From positions 1 to 32,609 of the forward strand of contig DUQR01000024.1 in the NCBI GenBank assembly GCA_012837715.1: a stretch of DNA of 32,609 nt, written 5' to 3'. The translations under genes were made by a program, and so were the position numbers. This DNA comes from Bacillota bacterium (GTDB lineage Bacteria; Bacillota; UBA4882; UBA10575). The notes beneath the pieces are model-generated. The model ran no database searches. It saw nothing but the letters and a program-made list of their open reading frames with translations, and was not told where the DNA came from. How positions within the stretch are numbered: position 1 is the first letter of the stretch; the number at the start of each line of letters is the position of its first letter. Shown here piece after piece: positions 29,576 to 32,609 of the stretch.

Positions 29576-32227
29576 ATGGACCGGCTATTGCCGAAGGTTT
29601 ATGACCCGAAAACAGTAGAGGAGAAATGGTACCGTTTTTGGCTTGAGTACGATTATTTCCATGCGGAGGTTGACGCCAAGGCGAAACCTTACGCTTTAGT
29701 GATTCCGCCGCCGAACGTCACGGGTAAACTCCATTTAGGCCACGCTTTAAACAATACGCTCCAGGATATTCTCGTCCGTTACCACCGGATGAAAGGGGAG
29801 AATGCCATGTGGATTCCTGGGACCGACCACGCCGGCATTGCTACCCAGGTGAAAGTGGAGGAAGAGTTGGCCAAAGAAGGGACTAACCGGCAGGAAATCG
29901 GGCGCGAGAAGTTTTTGGAACGGGTGTGGCAGTGGAAAGAGGAGTACGGGGGTACTATTATCCGGCAACTGAAAAAGCTTGGGTCCTCTTGTGACTGGTC
30001 ACGGGAACGTTTTACTATGGATGAGGGTTGTTCCCGGGCCGTGCGGGAAGTCTTTATCCGTCTTTACGAAAAAGGCTTGATTTACCGGGGAAGTTATTTG
30101 ATTAATTGGTGTCCCAAGTGTGCGACTACCCTTTCCGATATTGAGGTGGAACACCAAGACCAAGCCGGCCGTCTCTGGCATTTACGTTATCCGCTGGCGG
30201 AAGGGGAGGGCTACATCGAAGTCGCAACCACCCGTCCGGAGACAATGCTTGGTGACACGGCGGTGGCTGTCCACCCGGCCGATGAACGTTACCGGCGTCT
30301 CGTGGGGAAAAAGGTGATTCTTCCCATTGTGAACCGGGAGATCCCGATCGTGGCTGACGAGATGGTTGATCCGGAGTTCGGCACCGGTGCGGTGAAAGTC
30401 ACTCCTGCCCATGATATTAACGACTTTGAAGTCGGTTTACGCCATAATTTGCCCCAGATCACTGTGGTTGGTTTTGATGCGCGGATGACGGAAGCCGCCG
30501 GTAAATACGCCGGTTTGGACCGGGATGACTGCCGGAAGAAGCTGCTTGCCGATCTGGAAGCCGGTGGTTATCTAGTCGGGGAAGAGCCCCTTTCCCATGC
30601 GGTGGGGACTTGCTACCGTTGCGAGACGGTGATCGAACCTCTCATCTCCAAACAATGGTTTGTCAAGATGAAACCTCTGGCCGCACCGGCGATTAAGGCG
30701 GTCCAAGACGGACGGATCCGTTTTGTGCCCGAACGGTTTACCAAGATTTATCTGAACTGGATGGAGAATATTCGGGATTGGTGTATCTCCCGGCAACTTT
30801 GGTGGGGACACCGGATTCCCATTTGGTACTGCCAGGACTGTGGGGCGGAGATTGCTGCCCGCGAAGAACCGGAGGCCTGTCCTAAATGTGGCCAGACCAG
30901 CCTCGAACAGGATCCGGATGTCCTGGATACCTGGTTTTCTTCCGCCTTGTGGCCTTTTTCCACGATGGGCTGGCCGGAGGAGACGGCTGAACTAAAACAC
31001 TTTTATCCTACGGCAGTGTTGGTGACAGCCCGGGATATAATCTTCTTCTGGGTTGCCCGGATGATCTTCATGGGTTTAGAGTTTATGGAGGAGATCCCCT
31101 TCCATGAGGTGTTAATCCACGGACTGGTCTTGGATAAGGACGGGAAGAAGATGAGTAAATCCCGGCCGGAGACGAATATTGATCCCTTGGATGTGATCGA
31201 AAAATATGGGGCAGATACTTTACGCTTTACACTAGCGACCGGAACCACCCTTGGGCAGGATCAGCGGTTCCAAATGGAGAAGATAGACGGGATCCGTAAT
31301 TTTTCTAATAAGATCTGGAACGCCGCTCGTTTTGTCCTGATGAATCTGGAGGATTATCCGGAGAAAGTGGAGGAAAGGGTCGATCCTTCCGCCCTTTCTT
31401 TGGCCGACCGTTACATCTTATCCCGACTGCAACGGGTAACTGCTGAAGCCGAGGGGATGCTTAACCGGTATGACCTAGGAGGATTTGCCAATCTGCTCTA
31501 TGAATTTATCTGGAGTGAATTCTGCGATTGGTATATTGAGATGGCCAAACCTGCTCTCCGCTTAGAAGGAGAAGCGAAACAGAGGACCCAAACGGTCCTG
31601 GTGACCGTGCTCCGGCAGATCATGGTCTTGCTCCACCCCTATATGCCATTTATAACGGAAGAAATCTGGCAGACCCTGCCCCACCAGGGAGAGACACTGA
31701 TGTGTGCCCCTTGGCCCACGCCGGACCAACGGTTCATTGACGAACAGGCGGAAGCAGAAATGGGTCTCATCATGAATATCACCCGCGCGATCCGGAATAT
31801 CCGGGCCGAAGCTGGGGTCGATCCTGGCCGGAAAGTGGAAGCGATCTTTTTGACGCCTCCGGCGAAGCAATCCATCCTCACCGCAAATCAACTCTATCTT
31901 CAGACCCTGGCCGGTTTGAGCAAGATGGAAGTAAGAGACAGTGATACTGTTAAGCCGGCAAAAGCTATGACCGCGGTGGTGGAAGGGGTTGAGATCTATT
32001 TACCCTTAGCCGGAATGGTTGATTTGGAATTAGAGTTGAAACGGTTACAGAAGGAACAAGCGACTTTAGAAACGGAAAGAAGAAGGCTCAGCGGGAAGCT
32101 GGCCAATGAGCAGTTTGTGGCCAAAGCCCCCCCCGCGGTGGTCGAGAAGGAACGGAAGAAACTGGCCACCCTGGAAATTGACTACGCAAAAATCAAAGCC
32201 CGCTTGGCTGAGCTTTCCCAAGACTAA
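29576..32227 (+). CDS. valS: Valyl-tRNA synthetase
   Basis: This 883-residue class I synthetase charges tRNA-Val. It has the HIGH motif as HLGH (53-56, within PPPNVTGKLHLGHALN), the CP1 editing domain (VATTRPETMLGDTAVAVHP), a zinc knuckle (CQDCGAEI and CPKCGQ), KMSKS at 525-529, and the C-terminal coiled coil (LELELKRLQKEQATLETERRRL) that binds tRNA. ATG 29576 is chosen because GGGGAGG lies seven bases upstream; ATG 29570 and 29549 are in frame but less well spaced. Expression is set by the upstream T-box. Confidence 0.97.
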   Translation: MDRLLPKVYDPKTVEEKWYRFWLEYDYFHAEVDAKAKPYALVIPPPNVTGKLHLGHALNNTLQDILVRYHRMKGENAMWIPGTDHAGIATQVKVEEELAKEGTNRQEIGREKFLERVWQWKEEYGGTIIRQLKKLGSSCDWSRERFTMDEGCSRAVREVFIRLYEKGLIYRGSYLINWCPKCATTLSDIEVEHQDQAGRLWHLRYPLAEGEGYIEVATTRPETMLGDTAVAVHPADERYRRLVGKKVILPIVNREIPIVADEMVDPEFGTGAVKVTPAHDINDFEVGLRHNLPQITVVGFDARMTEAAGKYAGLDRDDCRKKLLADLEAGGYLVGEEPLSHAVGTCYRCETVIEPLISKQWFVKMKPLAAPAIKAVQDGRIRFVPERFTKIYLNWMENIRDWCISRQLWWGHRIPIWYCQDCGAEIAAREEPEACPKCGQTSLEQDPDVLDTWFSSALWPFSTMGWPEETAELKHFYPTAVLVTARDIIFFWVARMIFMGLEFMEEIPFHEVLIHGLVLDKDGKKMSKSRPETNIDPLDVIEKYGADTLRFTLATGTTLGQDQRFQMEKIDGIRNFSNKIWNAARFVLMNLEDYPEKVEERVDPSALSLADRYILSRLQRVTAEAEGMLNRYDLGGFANLLYEFIWSEFCDWYIEMAKPALRLEGEAKQRTQTVLVTVLRQIMVLLHPYMPFITEEIWQTLPHQGETLMCAPWPTPDQRFIDEQAEAEMGLIMNITRAIRNIRAEAGVDPGRKVEAIFLTPPAKQSILTANQLYLQTLAGLSKMEVRDSDTVKPAKAMTAVVEGVEIYLPLAGMVDLELELKRLQKEQATLETERRRLSGKLANEQFVAKAPPAVVEKERKKLATLEIDYAKIKARLAELSQD

Positions 32228-32250
32228 TTCTTGCTTTAAGGAGGAGGAAG

Positions 32251-32609
32251 ATGCCGGATTTTACGGAAGACCAAGAAGTCCTATCCGCTTATACGGCGGA
32301 GACTTCCGATTTATTGCTTAGCTTAGCGCTGATCTTGAGGGAATTGGACCGGAATCCACAGAGCGCCGCCCAATACCATGAGCGCTTAGACCAGATTATC
32401 CATACAATCCAAGGCTCATCAGCGGTCATGGGGGCGGAAACCATCAGTTTGCTCATAAGCGAAGTGGAGCAATACCTTCATTTCGTCCGGCAGGGGGCAC
32501 GGGAACTGGATTCTTCCGCTCTCCATCTCCTTTTAGACTTAACGCTTGAACTTTCCACTTATTTGGAAGAAACCTTTCCTGCCCCCTTCGCCGGGGAAGA
32601 ATGGCGGGC
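32251..32609 (+). CDS. Hpt-domain protein, CheA-like N terminus (partial)
   Basis: The frame runs off the right edge after 119 residues. It begins MPDFTEDQEVL and contains the histidine-phosphotransfer motif IIHTIQGSSAVMGAETIS, where His51 would be phosphorylated. CheA proteins and other Hpt-bearing chemotaxis or signalling proteins start this way; which one cannot be told without the rest. Two GAGGAGG-type ribosome binding sites precede ATG 32251, 23 bases after valS. Confidence 0.75.
   Translation, partial: MPDFTEDQEVLSAYTAETSDLLLSLALILRELDRNPQSAAQYHERLDQIIHTIQGSSAVMGAETISLLISEVEQYLHFVRQGARELDSSALHLLLDLTLELSTYLEETFPAPFAGEEWR

Noticed and set aside
1-32609. CRISPR array, prophage, transposase or rRNA genes
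   Set aside because: There is no regularly spaced repeat array, transposase, integrase or rRNA-like sequence in any part of the window.

Overview
The window reads as a moderately GC chromosomal segment of a member of the Bacillota (Firmicutes). Markers are GGAGG-type ribosome binding sites, frequent TTG/GTG starts, a T-box in front of valS, ScpA/ScpB, a short clostridial-type glucan phosphorylase and a TGS-domain nucleoside kinase. Two secreted proteins look like outer-membrane beta-barrels (a YjbH-like protein at 10576-11196 and an uncharacterised one at 6422-7537), so I infer a diderm lineage such as the Limnochordia/Hydrogenispora group. That placement is inference and no marker gene proves it. 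Nearly everything lies on the + strand; the exceptions are a two-gene sensory operon (15994-19019) and a tRNA-Arg gene.

Layout. 1-6311: a sugar-phosphate operon with split transketolase (C-half first, N-half fourth), an RpiB-family isomerase with altered active-site positions, a PHP-domain hydrolase, a long transaldolase-family protein and a class II aldolase, closed by a strong terminator. 6422-11196: a putative barrel protein, a MEMO-AMMECR1 fusion, its radical SAM partner, a CobO-type corrinoid adenosyltransferase and a YjbH-like barrel. 11275-14975: a GH13 maltosyltransferase-like enzyme translationally coupled to an alpha-glucan phosphorylase, then a terminator. 15061-20823: a Gly/Asn-linker lipoprotein, then a divergent regulatory locus. 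In that locus an orphan solute-binding lipoprotein overlaps a membrane-anchored LuxR-type regulator, facing a TPR-wHTH-BTAD regulator across an operator-like cluster of ATCACC half-sites. 21185-24786: tRNA-Arg(UCU), nucleoside kinase, and lysA, whose N-terminal reading frame carries an in-frame TAA. 24916-29240: site-2 protease, HD protein, ScpA, ScpB, a small membrane protein and a second class II aldolase. 29237-32227: T-box and valyl-tRNA synthetase. The window ends inside a gene that begins with an Hpt domain.

How they work together. The first operon is a non-oxidative pentose/tetrose phosphate module feeding fructose-bisphosphate aldolase; the GH13/GT35 pair would turn maltodextrins into sugar phosphates for the same pool. 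The regulatory locus has the parts for extracellular ligand sensing (binding protein, membrane transcription factor, second transcription factor) but no ABC permease nearby, and is my main candidate for an undescribed system.

Non-coding structure is rich. A structured intercistronic repeat occurs at three places, always directly after a stop codon and before a co-directional gene (131-500, 3889-4009, 27455-27654). One copy is interrupted by a roughly 210-nt nested palindrome. A second short motif recurs upstream of three genes (15061, 19423, 21422).
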